Of a DNA stretch of 64,000 nt, positions 8,966 to 16,934 are shown piece after piece. Position 1 is the first letter of the stretch, and each line of letters begins with the position of its first letter. The notes below the pieces were generated by a model. That model searched no databases, had not been told where the DNA came from, and was given only the letters and a program-made list of their open reading frames with translations. Source of the stretch: Pilimelia anulata (lineage in GTDB: Bacteria > Actinomycetota > Actinomycetes > Mycobacteriales > Micromonosporaceae); NCBI RefSeq assembly GCF_014647895.1, contig NZ_BMQB01000005.1, positions 248,001-312,000 of the forward strand. The letters run 5' to 3'. The position numbers and the translations under genes are program-made.

Positions 8966-9403
8966 ATGGCTGACGTACGGCTGCGCTTCTCGCCCGCGCC
9001 GGTGCATGTCCGGACCGCCCGGCTGGTCGGCGTGGCGGTGGCCCGGCGCGCCGGGCTGCGCGAGGAGCTGCTCGACGAGGTGCGCCTCGCCGTCGGCGAG
9101 GCGTGCGCCCGCGCGGTGGCCCTGCACCGTCAGTACGGGCTTCGTGACCAGGTACAGGTGGAGATCTCGGACACCGAGCCGTACACGGTTCGGGTGATCG
9201 ACCGGGCGCCGGTCGAGGCCGGGCTCGGGCTCAGCGCCCTGCCGCCGGACGAGCTGGCGGACGAGTCGCTGACCGACGAGGCGCTGACCGTCGGCGTGGG
9301 CTTCGCGCTGCTCGCCGGGCTGGTCGAGGACCTGCAGGTCCGGCCGGTGGCCGAGGGGATCGGCACCGAGGTCCGCATGTCCTGGCCCCTGCACCGCCGC
9401 TGA
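8966..9403 (+). CDS. ApgA/RsbW-like GHKL ATP-binding anti-sigma factor
   Basis: A 145-residue HATPase_c protein next to bldG. LLDEVRLAVGEACARAVALH is the N box helix with the catalytic Glu and (unusually) Arg-Ala where Asn is common. The middle part shows the VRVIDRAP strand, corresponding to the G1 box Asp, and VGVGFALLAGLVEDLQ the G2-like glycine region. It is probably the partner that phosphorylates BldG and sequesters a sigma factor. ATG 8966 is preferred over TTG 8957. No sigma gene is nearby, so the target is unknown. Confidence 0.82.
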   Translation: MADVRLRFSPAPVHVRTARLVGVAVARRAGLREELLDEVRLAVGEACARAVALHRQYGLRDQVQVEISDTEPYTVRVIDRAPVEAGLGLSALPPDELADESLTDEALTVGVGFALLAGLVEDLQVRPVAEGIGTEVRMSWPLHRR

Positions 9404-9493
9404 CCGACCGGAACAATCCCGAACCGACCAGCCGGAAACAACCCCGAACCGACCCGAACGACCCCGGAACCGACCCCGAACCGACCCGGACGC

Positions 9494-9532
9494 CGCCGGC
9501 CGGGCCGGGACAGATGCCCGGCCCGGCCGGCG
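9494..9532. terminator. Bidirectional hairpin between convergent genes
   Basis: Perfect 16-bp inverted repeat, 9494-9509 with 9517-9532, and a 7-nt loop. It separates the bldG/anti-sigma operon from the convergent roadblock cluster. There is no U-tract, as is usual in actinobacteria. Confidence 0.75.
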
Positions 9533-9577
9533 GAATGCGGCGCGGTACGGCGGGGTGGGGCCGCCGCGGCGGGAGGG

Positions 9578-9949
9578 TCAGACCTCCAGCGTCGCCTCGA
9601 TGCGCCGGAGCTGGTGGCGGGCCAGCGCGAGGTTCGCGCGGTCCTTGCGCAGCGCGAGGTACAGGAACAGGCCCTTCCCCGACCGGCCGGTCAGCGGCCG
9701 GATGAGGTGGTACTGGGTGTCGAGGGTGATGAGGATGTCCTCGATCCCCTCGCCGAGGTTCAGCATCTCGATGGTGCGCATCTTCGCGCGGATGACGTCC
9801 GTGTTGCCGGCGGAGGCGACGGTCAGGTCGAGCTCCTTGCCGCCGCCGGCGGTGGCCAGCGCCATGCCGCTGGTGTGGTCGACCAGCGCAACGCCGACGG
9901 CGCCGTCGATCTGCATCATTTCCTTGATACCGGTGTCCATGTCGGCCAT
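9578..9949 (-). CDS. Roadblock/LC7 domain protein 1
   Basis: A 123-residue protein filling one roadblock/LC7 fold. An N-terminal helix (DTGIKEMMQIDGAVGVALVD) leads into the beta strand with SGMALATAGG, a central helix around NTDVIRAKMRTIEML, and the C-terminal strand ILITLDTQYHLIRPL with a final helix of charged residues. Roadblock proteins act as regulators or scaffolds of small Ras-like GTPases, as in MglB or the conservon proteins. It is the last gene of a minus-strand cluster with two more roadblock genes and a DUF4388 gene. No GTPase gene is present in the cluster. The function is unknown. Confidence 0.85.
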   Translation of the reverse strand: MADMDTGIKEMMQIDGAVGVALVDHTSGMALATAGGGKELDLTVASAGNTDVIRAKMRTIEMLNLGEGIEDILITLDTQYHLIRPLTGRSGKGLFLYLALRKDRANLALARHQLRRIEATLEV

Positions 9950-10020
9950 GCGTTCAACTCCGTGTCTTGAGAGGGATCGTTCCGGGTCGCCGTGGTGCTG
10001 TTGCGGGGCGACCGCGTCTG

Positions 10021-10572
10021 TCAGCCGGCGTCCTGCTGCCGGGCCTTGCGGGGTAGCGATGCCATCGGCTTGCGTCGGGTGAGCCCGCCGGAGCCGTCCT
10101 TCTCCGACCGGCGCGTCTGCCGCGGGGGTGAGGGCGTGACGGCCGTGGGGAGCTTGCCGGCCAGGCGCTCCAGCGACCGGCGGGCCTCCAGGTTCACCCT
10201 GGCGAGGTTGGCCTGGCGGGTGGTCACGACGGTGAGCAGGGCATCGACCCCGGCGGCGTACGTCGTGATGTAGCCGCCGGCGCAGGTCACCACGGTCTCC
10301 CGGAGGTCGCCGTGCTCGACGGCCACGGCGAACCGGCGGGCCAGCCCGAGGTGGGCGGCCGACATCGCCGCCAGCGTCTCCGGCTCCAGGTCGTGCGCGT
10401 CGTGCGCGACGACCATCCCGTCGGTCGTGGCGAGCACGCTGCCGGACAGCTCGGGCAGGCGACTGCGCAGCCGGGACAGCTCCGTCAACACGGCGGGGTC
10501 CACTGTCACGTCCGGCCTCCTTCTGGTCAGGTTTTCTCCGATGGCGGTGGGTTCCGGCGGCGCGCGCGTCAT
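10021..10572 (-). CDS. Roadblock/LC7 domain protein 2 with basic tail
   Basis: 183 residues if translation begins at ATG 10572, which overlaps the upstream DUF4388 stop by 4 bp (ATGA). The roadblock core covers about residues 25-135: VLTELSRLRSRLPELSGSVL, then ATTDGMVVAHDAHD, and the strand-helix end VVTTRQANLARVNLEARRSL. A C-terminal tail of about 40 residues is rich in Arg, Lys, Pro and Ser (PRQTRRSEKD and RRKPMASLPRKARQQ) and may bind membrane lipid or nucleic acid. A GTG at VTVDPAVL would drop the first 21 residues. It differs from the other two roadblock genes, so the cluster carries three distinct versions. Confidence 0.8.
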   Translation of the reverse strand: MTRAPPEPTAIGENLTRRRPDVTVDPAVLTELSRLRSRLPELSGSVLATTDGMVVAHDAHDLEPETLAAMSAAHLGLARRFAVAVEHGDLRETVVTCAGGYITTYAAGVDALLTVVTTRQANLARVNLEARRSLERLAGKLPTAVTPSPPRQTRRSEKDGSGGLTRRKPMASLPRKARQQDAG

Positions 10573-12524
10573 GCCATCCCCCTCAGTGCACTGCGGAGGC
10601 GCAGCAGCAGCGCCTCGTCCGCCGCGGGAGCCAGCTCGGCCTCGGCCTGGCGCGGTCGCTGGCTCGGCTTGCGGCGGGGGAGTCGGAAGCCGCGGCCGGG
10701 GTTGGTGTCGGGGGCGCGCGGTTCGCTCGCCACGGCGGCCCCGGCCCGGCTGCCGCGTCCGGGCGCGGCGGGTTCGGCTAGGGGGCCCGCGCCGGTACCG
10801 CGACCGCCCCCACCGCCGGCCGCGCCGCCGGCGCCGCCGGACGCATCGTCGCCCGTGCCCGTGCCGCCAGACGTGCCCGAGCCCCCGTCGCCCACGCCGG
10901 CACCGCCCATGGCTCCGGCCGGGGATCCACCGGCGAAAGCCGATCCGCCCGCTACGCCGGCAGCGGAGCCGCTCGTGGCACCGGCGGCCGAGCCGCCCGC
11001 AGTGCCGCCGGCAACCGCACCCGGCGCGGAACCGCCGGCGGCTCCGCCGCCGCCGAGCAACGCGCCGCGCGAACCGACGGCACCCCGGATCAGGCGCCCG
11101 ACCACACCGCCCGCCGCCGAATCCCGGACCCGCGGGTCGTCCGCGGACCCATCGCCCGCACCGGCGACCACCGACCCGGCGCCGCCCACCGCGCTCCCGT
11201 CACCCGGGTCGCCACTGGGCTCGCCACCCGGGCCGGCGCTCGACCTGACCGCGCCGCCAACCCCGGCTCCGCCAGGGCCCGCCGCGGCGGTGCCGCTGGC
11301 TGTGCCCGCGGCACCGCGCCCCCGGCCCACTGCGCCCTCGCCGTCCCGCGACCGCGTCCGCCCCGGCACGAGCGGCACCACGCCGGCCAGCGCCGTCGCA
11401 CCGGCGCCACCCACACCGGACCCCGCAGCACCGCCAAACTCGCCAACACCCGATCCACCAGCACCCGCACCAGCGCCACCACTCGACCCGGCAGCCCCAG
11501 CCCCGGCCCCGGAGGGCGCGACGCCCCCCGCCCGCCCGCCCGTGGACCGGATCGTCTCCAGCAGCGACCCCGCCGGCGCCGAGGCCGGCGCCCCGCGCGA
11601 CGTCACCGCCACCGCGTCCAGCGCCGTCCCCACCAGCGCCCGCGGTGACTCCCCGCGCGCGCCGGGCCCCACCCCGGTCAGCGCGTCGATCGCCCCGCGG
11701 GCCTCCCCGCGCAGCGCCACCCGCGCCGCCCCGCGCTCGCCCGGCGCCCCCCACTGCCGCGGTACGGCCGCCGGGGCGCGCGGATCCAGCGCCGAGCCCC
11801 GCGGGTCCCCGCCGCCCGCCGGCGCGGCCGGGCCGGGCGGCGGGAGGACGGGCGGTTGCAGCAGGCCGTCGGCGACCAGGCGGCGGACCTCCTGGAGGCA
11901 GGCGTACGCCGCCCGGCCGAGGTGCCGGGCCAGGTCGGTGGCGCTGCGCTGGCCGTCCGAGTGGACGATCAGCTCCCATTGCAGGGAGGTGAGCCGGACC
12001 CGGTCCCGGCGGATCCGCGGTACCGGGACGACCGGCGCCGCGTCGACCGCGGGGCGGTCGAGGATCTCGTCGAGCAGCCGGCGGCGGCGGTCCACCTCGG
12101 CGCTGAGCTTGGCCGCCGGTACGGCCGCGACCGGACCCAGCCAGTGCGGCCGGTCGGGTTCGAACCGGACCGGTACCGCGTGCGGCACCAGGACGAAGTA
12201 GGCGGCGTCGTAGATCACGCTGAGTACGCAGAGTTCCAGCTCGCCGCGGGTGAGGTGCCCCTGTTCGAGCAGGACGCCGCCGACCCGGTGCTCGCCGATG
12301 CCGGCGTCCACGGCCGACTGCCACACCTCGACCGGCAGCCGCCCGCCGATGGTGAGCAGGTCGCCGACGCCGGGGGCCAGCGGCGACGCCGCGTGGGTGA
12401 CCCGGCCGTCGACCAGTTGCAGCAGGCCCGGCGGGTCGCTGCCGATGTGCAGGGCGCCGGTCGCGCGCGCGGCGGCGAGGTCCGCCAGAACCCGGTGCGG
12501 TTCGGCGGGACTCGTGAGCTTCAC
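10569..12524 (-). CDS. DUF4388-like protein with long Gly/Ala low-complexity region
   Basis: 651 residues. The first 230 or so residues form an ordered part: ATGALHIGSDPPGLLQLVDG and GVLLEQGHLTRGELELCVLS resemble DUF4388 (PATAN-like) modules, and a winged-helix-like segment (LTSLQWELIVHSDGQRSATD) follows near residues 175-225. Residues of about 240-610 are almost entirely Gly, Ala, Ser, Thr and Pro with scattered Arg and Asp. The C-terminus returns to charged sequence ending LLRLRSALRGMA. DUF4388 proteins are often linked to signalling and surface motility regulators. The 4-bp overlap with the downstream roadblock gene points to co-translation. The low-complexity block may be an intrinsically disordered linker. 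The antisense strand is also open but shows only mirror composition. Confidence 0.75.
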   Translation of the reverse strand: MKLTSPAEPHRVLADLAAARATGALHIGSDPPGLLQLVDGRVTHAASPLAPGVGDLLTIGGRLPVEVWQSAVDAGIGEHRVGGVLLEQGHLTRGELELCVLSVIYDAAYFVLVPHAVPVRFEPDRPHWLGPVAAVPAAKLSAEVDRRRRLLDEILDRPAVDAAPVVPVPRIRRDRVRLTSLQWELIVHSDGQRSATDLARHLGRAAYACLQEVRRLVADGLLQPPVLPPPGPAAPAGGGDPRGSALDPRAPAAVPRQWGAPGERGAARVALRGEARGAIDALTGVGPGARGESPRALVGTALDAVAVTSRGAPASAPAGSLLETIRSTGGRAGGVAPSGAGAGAAGSSGGAGAGAGGSGVGEFGGAAGSGVGGAGATALAGVVPLVPGRTRSRDGEGAVGRGRGAAGTASGTAAAGPGGAGVGGAVRSSAGPGGEPSGDPGDGSAVGGAGSVVAGAGDGSADDPRVRDSAAGGVVGRLIRGAVGSRGALLGGGGAAGGSAPGAVAGGTAGGSAAGATSGSAAGVAGGSAFAGGSPAGAMGGAGVGDGGSGTSGGTGTGDDASGGAGGAAGGGGGRGTGAGPLAEPAAPGRGSRAGAAVASEPRAPDTNPGRGFRLPRRKPSQRPRQAEAELAPAADEALLLRLRSALRGMA

Positions 12525-12565
12525 CGACCCTCCTCGGCGCGGGCTGGTCCGATGGCCATGGCGGT

Positions 12566-12940
12566 TCAGGCCCTGGCCGGGTGGGCGCCGAGTTCGCGCA
12601 GGCGGCGGCGGGCGACGGCGAGGTTGCCGCGGTCGCGGTCGAGCCAGAGGTACAGCACGAGCCGCGCGTCGAAGCCGGTACTCAGGCGGCGGAGCAGGTG
12701 GTACCCCGACCGGCTGGTGATGATCAGGTCCTCCATGGCGTCCTCGCGGGTCGCGGAGGTGAACGGCGCCGTCCTGGTCACCGCGGCCATCACCTCGCTG
12801 GCGCCGGCCGCGGCGGCGGCGTGGTCGTCCGGGGCGGCGCCGGTCGTGCCCAGGCAGGTGCCGGCGCCGTAGTCGACGATGCTGGCGCCCCGCGCGCCGG
12901 GGATCGTCATGGCGTGGTTCAGGTACGCCTCAACGGACAC
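12566..12940 (-). CDS. Roadblock/LC7 domain protein 3
   Basis: A 124-residue roadblock-like protein and probably first gene of the cluster. Pattern: MSVEAYLNHAMTIPGARGA (helix), SIVDYGAGTCLGTTG (strand-loop), ASEVMAAVTRTAPF (helix), MEDLIITSRSGYHLLRRL (strand) and a final helix DRGNLAVARRRLRELGAH that closely parallels roadblock protein 1. It lies 41 nt upstream of the DUF4388 gene. The shared closing motif suggests proteins 1 and 3 are paralogues and could dimerise with each other. The start ATG at 12940 follows a GGAG-like sequence. Confidence 0.82.
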   Translation of the reverse strand: MSVEAYLNHAMTIPGARGASIVDYGAGTCLGTTGAAPDDHAAAAAGASEVMAAVTRTAPFTSATREDAMEDLIITSRSGYHLLRRLSTGFDARLVLYLWLDRDRGNLAVARRRLRELGAHPARA

Positions 12941-13535
12941 GTGTACTCCTCAGCCGGCGGGGCGGTTCGCGCAGCGGTCCCGTCCGCGGCGCGCCCGGCG
13001 GGGTGTCCGGATCCGCCCCGGCCCTCCGTCGGCGCCCTCACAGGTGGCTATCTTTCGGTGACTTTTGGCAACCGCGTCGGACTGTTTGTCCGACCCCGGA
13101 GGGTCACCGTCCGCGGGGGTGGGTGACCGCGTACCGAATGCGCGCGGTACCCGCGCGGGCGGGGGCGCGAAATCCTGTTCGCACCCGAATGGGTACGATG
13201 ATCATGAAGGCCGCACACCGGTCCGTAACATACTGATATAGCGCCATACGCGTCACCCCGACACAGAGTGCTAATTCTCTTATTTCGGGCATTAGCCCGG
13301 TTAAGGTACGCGGGTCATATCCACGCATCCGCGACGGCCGTACGGTGATCGTGAGCTGGGTCACCCGACGAGCCGGGGCAATGGCGGCATCGACGCCCCA
13401 CCACATCGGGCGCTTCCCCCGGAACGCGATTCCGCCGCATCCACGGCCGGCGTGTCCACCGCAACGGGCGCCGGATGTGAACGCTCGATGTCGGTGCGAT
13501 CACCGGCGCGGTGCGCGTTCTACAGGAGGACTCGA
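12941..13535. other. Intergenic regulatory region between the roadblock cluster and hppA
   Basis: About 595 bp without a credible gene. It contains the least GC-rich stretch of the window, roughly 13190-13320, including a TAAGGT -10-like hexamer at 13302-13307 pointing to hppA and a small CGGGC-ATTA-GCCCG hairpin just before it. It probably carries divergent promoters for the roadblock cluster and hppA, with an hppA leader of about 200 nt. Open frames on the minus strand here look spurious. Confidence 0.55.
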
Positions 13536-15929
13536 TTGTCCGGCATGGTCATGGCCGCTGACGGCGGCACTACATCCCTCACCGGCGGCAACGTCACATA
13601 CATCGTGGTCGCGGTGGTCATCTCCCTCGTGGCGCTGGCCTTCGCCGCCGCCCTCACCCGGGCGGTGCTGGCGGCCGACCGCGGCACCGACTCCATGCAG
13701 GAGATCGCGGGCGCGGTCCAGGAGGGCGCGAGCGCCTACCTGTTCCGCCAGTTCAAGACGCTCGGCATCTTCGTGGTGCTGGCCGTCGTCCTGCTGTTCC
13801 TGCTGCCGGTGCACGACGTCGAGGGCAGCGAGCTGGGCGTGAAGCTCGGCCGGTCCGGCTTCTTCGTCATCGGCGCGCTGTTCAGCGCGTTCATCGGCGG
13901 CGCGGGCATGGCCCTGGCCACCCGGGCGAACCTGCGCGTCGCCGCCGCGGCGCGGGCCGCGACCGGCGGCCGCGAGGGCGCGATGAAGATCGCGTTCCGG
14001 ACCGGCGGCGTGGTCGGCTTCCTCACCGTCGGCCTGGGCCTGCTGGGCGCCTCGGTCGTCGTGCTGCTGTACCGGGGCGACGCCCCGACCGTGCTGGAGG
14101 GCTTCGGCTTCGGCGCCGCGCTGCTGGCGATGTTCATGCGGGTCGGCGGCGGCATCTTCACCAAGGCCGCCGACGTCGGCGCCGACCTGGTCGGCAAGGT
14201 CGAGAAGGGCATCCCCGAGGACGACGCCCGCAACCCCGCCACCATCGCCGACAACGTCGGCGACAACGTGGGCGACTGCGCCGGCATGGCCGCCGACCTG
14301 TTCGAGTCGTACGCCGTCACCCTGGTCGCCAGCCTGATCCTCGGCCGCGCGGCGTTCGGCGAGTCCGGCCTGGTGTTCCCGCTGATCGTCAGCGCGATCG
14401 GCGCGGTCATCGCGATCATCGGCGTGTTCCTCACCCGGCTGCGCAAGTCCGACCGTAGCGGCCTGACCGCGATCAACCGCGCGTTCTACCTGTCCGCGCT
14501 GATCAGCGCGGTCGCGGTGGCCGTCGTCGCCGTCGCGTACCTGAAGCCGACCTGGGAGGGCCTGCTCGGCGTCGAGTGGCGGGAGAAGCTGGACGTCGAC
14601 GGCGACCTGCCGCTCGGCCCGCGCGCCGTCGCGATCAGCGCGGTCGTCATCGGCATCGTCATCGCCGCGGCGATCCAGGCGCTGACCGGGTACTTCACCG
14701 AGACCGACAAGCGCCCCGTCCAGGACATCGGCCGCAGCTCGCTGACCGGCCCGGCGACCGTCATCCTCGCCGGCATCAGCGTCGGCCTGGAGTCGGCCGT
14801 GTACTCGGCGCTGCTGATCGGCGCCGGCGTGTTCGGCGCGTTCCTGCTCGGCGGCGGCTCGATCACGCTGTCGCTGTTCGCGGTCGCGCTGGCCGGCATC
14901 GGCCTGCTGACCACGGTCGGCGTCATCGTGGCGATGGACACGTTCGGCCCGATCTCGGACAACGCGCAGGGCATCGCCGAGATGTCCGGCGACATCGACG
15001 AGCAGGGCGCCCGCACGCTCACCGAGCTGGACGCGGTCGGCAACACCACCAAGGCGATCACCAAGGGCATCGCGATCGCCACCGCGGTGCTGGCGGCGAC
15101 GGCGCTGTTCGGCTCGTACACCAAGACGCTGGTCAGCTCGCTCACCGAGGCGGGCGTGCAGGACGTCGGCACCGAGGTGCTGAACCTGCTCAACGTCTCC
15201 AACCCGCGCAACCTGGTCGGCCTGCTGGTCGGCGCGGCGGTGGTGTTCCTGTTCTCCGGCCTGGCCATCAACGCCGTCTCCCGCTCCGCGGGCGCGGTGG
15301 TCATGGAGGTCCGGCGGCAGTTCCGCGAGTTCCCGGGCATCATGGACCGCACCCAGCGGCCCGAGTACGGCCGCGTGGTCGACATCTGCACCCGGGACGC
15401 CCAGCGCGAGCTGCTGACCCCGGGCCTGCTGGCCATCCTGGCGCCGATCGCCGTCGGCTTCGGCCTCGGCGCGGGCGCGCTGGCGTCGTACCTGGCCGGC
15501 GCCATCGGCACCGGCACGCTGATGGCGGTCTTCCTGGCCAACTCCGGTGGCGCCTGGGACAACGCCAAGAAGCTGGTCGAGGACGGCGCGTACGGCGGCA
15601 AGGGCTCCGAGTCGCACGCCGCGACGGTCATCGGCGACACGGTCGGCGACCCGTTCAAGGACACCGCCGGCCCGGCCATCAACCCGCTGCTCAAGGTGAT
15701 GAACCTGGTCTCGCTGCTGATCGCCCCGGCCGTCGTCGCGTACAGCGTCGGCGCCGAGGAGAACACCGCGGTCCGGATCTCGATCGCCGTCGCCGCGACG
15801 CTGATCGTGGTCGCCGCGGTCGCGTTCAGCAAGCGCAAGGGCATCGCCATGGGCGACGACCCGGCCGACGGCGGCGGCACCCCCGGCTCGGAGACGCCGG
15901 GCCAGCGGAAGGCGCCGGCGCAGGTCTGA
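13536..15929 (+). CDS. hppA: K+-independent membrane-bound proton-translocating pyrophosphatase
   Basis: A 797-residue integral membrane enzyme hydrolysing pyrophosphate to pump protons. About 16 hydrophobic segments are visible. The pyrophosphate-binding region has EDDARNPATIADNVGDNVGD followed by CAGMAADLFES; the C-terminal part has GGAWDNAKK and the DTVGDPFKDTAGPAINPL metal-binding region. The residue deciding cation dependence is lysine in GNTTKAITKG, with threonine three positions on, the K+-independent signature. The TTG at 13536 is chosen because AGGAGG at 13524-13529 sits 6 nt upstream; the ATGs at 13545 and 13551 are too far from it. A strong hairpin follows the gene, so it is probably monocistronic. 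Confidence 0.93.
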   Translation: MSGMVMAADGGTTSLTGGNVTYIVVAVVISLVALAFAAALTRAVLAADRGTDSMQEIAGAVQEGASAYLFRQFKTLGIFVVLAVVLLFLLPVHDVEGSELGVKLGRSGFFVIGALFSAFIGGAGMALATRANLRVAAAARAATGGREGAMKIAFRTGGVVGFLTVGLGLLGASVVVLLYRGDAPTVLEGFGFGAALLAMFMRVGGGIFTKAADVGADLVGKVEKGIPEDDARNPATIADNVGDNVGDCAGMAADLFESYAVTLVASLILGRAAFGESGLVFPLIVSAIGAVIAIIGVFLTRLRKSDRSGLTAINRAFYLSALISAVAVAVVAVAYLKPTWEGLLGVEWREKLDVDGDLPLGPRAVAISAVVIGIVIAAAIQALTGYFTETDKRPVQDIGRSSLTGPATVILAGISVGLESAVYSALLIGAGVFGAFLLGGGSITLSLFAVALAGIGLLTTVGVIVAMDTFGPISDNAQGIAEMSGDIDEQGARTLTELDAVGNTTKAITKGIAIATAVLAATALFGSYTKTLVSSLTEAGVQDVGTEVLNLLNVSNPRNLVGLLVGAAVVFLFSGLAINAVSRSAGAVVMEVRRQFREFPGIMDRTQRPEYGRVVDICTRDAQRELLTPGLLAILAPIAVGFGLGAGALASYLAGAIGTGTLMAVFLANSGGAWDNAKKLVEDGAYGGKGSESHAATVIGDTVGDPFKDTAGPAINPLLKVMNLVSLLIAPAVVAYSVGAEENTAVRISIAVAATLIVVAAVAFSKRKGIAMGDDPADGGGTPGSETPGQRKAPAQV

Positions 15930-15936
15930 CCCGCGC

Positions 15937-15975
15937 CGCAGCGACCCCGGGCCCGGCCGGTCCGGGGTCGCTGCG
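15937..15975 (+). terminator. Hairpin terminator after hppA
   Basis: Perfect 14-bp stem, CGCAGCGACCCCGG at 15937-15950 with its complement at 15962-15975, and an 11-nt loop. It starts 7 nt after the hppA stop. Confidence 0.82.
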
Positions 15976-16035
15976 CGTCCACATCGGATGACCTCCGCGA
16001 ACGGCGGCGGCCGGCCCGACCCGTACGCTCGGTGC

Positions 16036-16563
16036 ATGCGTTCCCCCCGCCGCCTCGCCGCGGCGCTGCTCGCCACCCCCGTACTGCTCACCGGCTGCGC
16101 CGGCGACCCCTCCGCGACCGCCTGGGCGGCGTCGGTGTGCGGGGCGCTCGCCCCGTGGCGGACCGAGATCGGCGCGTTCACCCAGCGGGCGCAGGAGCAG
16201 ATGAAGGCGGCCACCACCCCCACCCAGGCCAGGGAGAACCTGCTGCGCATGTTCGCCGACGCCAGCGCCGCCAGCGAGCGGGCCCGGGCGGCGGTCAAGC
16301 GGGCCGGGGTCCCGGACGTCGCCGAGGGCCGGGCGGTCGCGCTGCGGTTCGAGCGCACGCTGAGCCGGATGCGGGACGCGTACGACCACGCCCGGCAGAC
16401 CGTCGAGGGCCTGAGCACCGCCGCCCCCGACCCGTTCTACGAGGGCGTGGCCACGGCCGTGGCCACGCTGCGTCGCGAGTACGACGCCGGCGCCATGCTG
16501 ACCGCCCGGGTGGAGTCCCCGGAGCTGAAGCGGGCGTTCGACACCGCCCCGCAGTGCCGCTGA
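16036..16563 (+). CDS. Putative lipoprotein of unknown function
   Basis: 175 residues. A basic N-terminus (MRSPRR) and short hydrophobic run end in the lipobox LLTGC with the lipidated cysteine at position 21, so it should be anchored on the outer face of the membrane. The mature part is mostly helical: it has SVCGALAPWRTEIGAF, a QARENLLRMFADASAASERA helix and another around RTLSRMRDAYDHARQ, ending with a second cysteine (PQCR). C-terminal and N-terminal mature cysteines may form a disulfide. Similar small helical lipoproteins are common in actinobacteria, but I do not recognise a named family. An upstream in-frame ATG at 15988 would bury the signal peptide and is rejected. Confidence 0.75.
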   Translation: MRSPRRLAAALLATPVLLTGCAGDPSATAWAASVCGALAPWRTEIGAFTQRAQEQMKAATTPTQARENLLRMFADASAASERARAAVKRAGVPDVAEGRAVALRFERTLSRMRDAYDHARQTVEGLSTAAPDPFYEGVATAVATLRREYDAGAMLTARVESPELKRAFDTAPQCR

Positions 16564-16732
16564 CCCGGCCGCCCGCGGAACATCCGATCTTTCCCGGCGG
16601 GGTCGACCCATCGAGGGACGTCCGGTGCCGCCGCCCGCCCCGCCCGCCCGGGAAGCCGGCCGGACCAGCGGCGGCGTTGCTGTCACTGGGCCGGGTGACC
16701 GTGTACCGTCCGTGGTCAGGGGCAGGGCGGAT

Positions 16733-16804
16733 CACGGGGTAGCGCGATCCACGGGGTGACCCCGTCCACGGGATCACCCGGTCCACGGGTACTGCGGCCA
16801 CGGG
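16733..16804 (+). repeat. Five iteron-like 17-bp direct repeats upstream of topA
   Basis: CACGGG occurs at 16733, 16750, 16767, 16784 and 16799, giving spacings of 17, 17, 17 and 15 bp. The flanking bases are also partly conserved (gatcCACGGGGt-accc). The array ends about 130 bp before the topA start codon. It may be a binding-site cluster for a regulator. The remainder of 16564-16934 holds no gene that I can support. Confidence 0.8.
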
Positions 16805-16934
16805 CCGGCCGGTCCGGCGGCGCGCCTCGCGCCGCCTCGGCGGCTGCCGGGTGGCGGCGCGCGCTACCGTGGGTTTCCGTCGCCGCCCGTACGGGCGCCC
16901 ATGGCGGCGTCAACGGTTGAGGTCAGGGAGTGTC

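Noticed and set aside
9404..9490. Degenerate CCGAACCGACC repeats after the anti-sigma gene
   Set aside because: About four imperfect copies are seen but spacing and sequence vary; I regard it as low-complexity GC-rich spacer before the terminator.
10312..12201. Long plus-strand open frame (over 600 codons) rich in Pro and Ala
   Set aside because: It is antisense to the DUF4388 gene; the open frame arises from GC-rich codon use, contains no domain, and has no ribosome binding site. The minus-strand gene has overlap coupling and recognisable domains.
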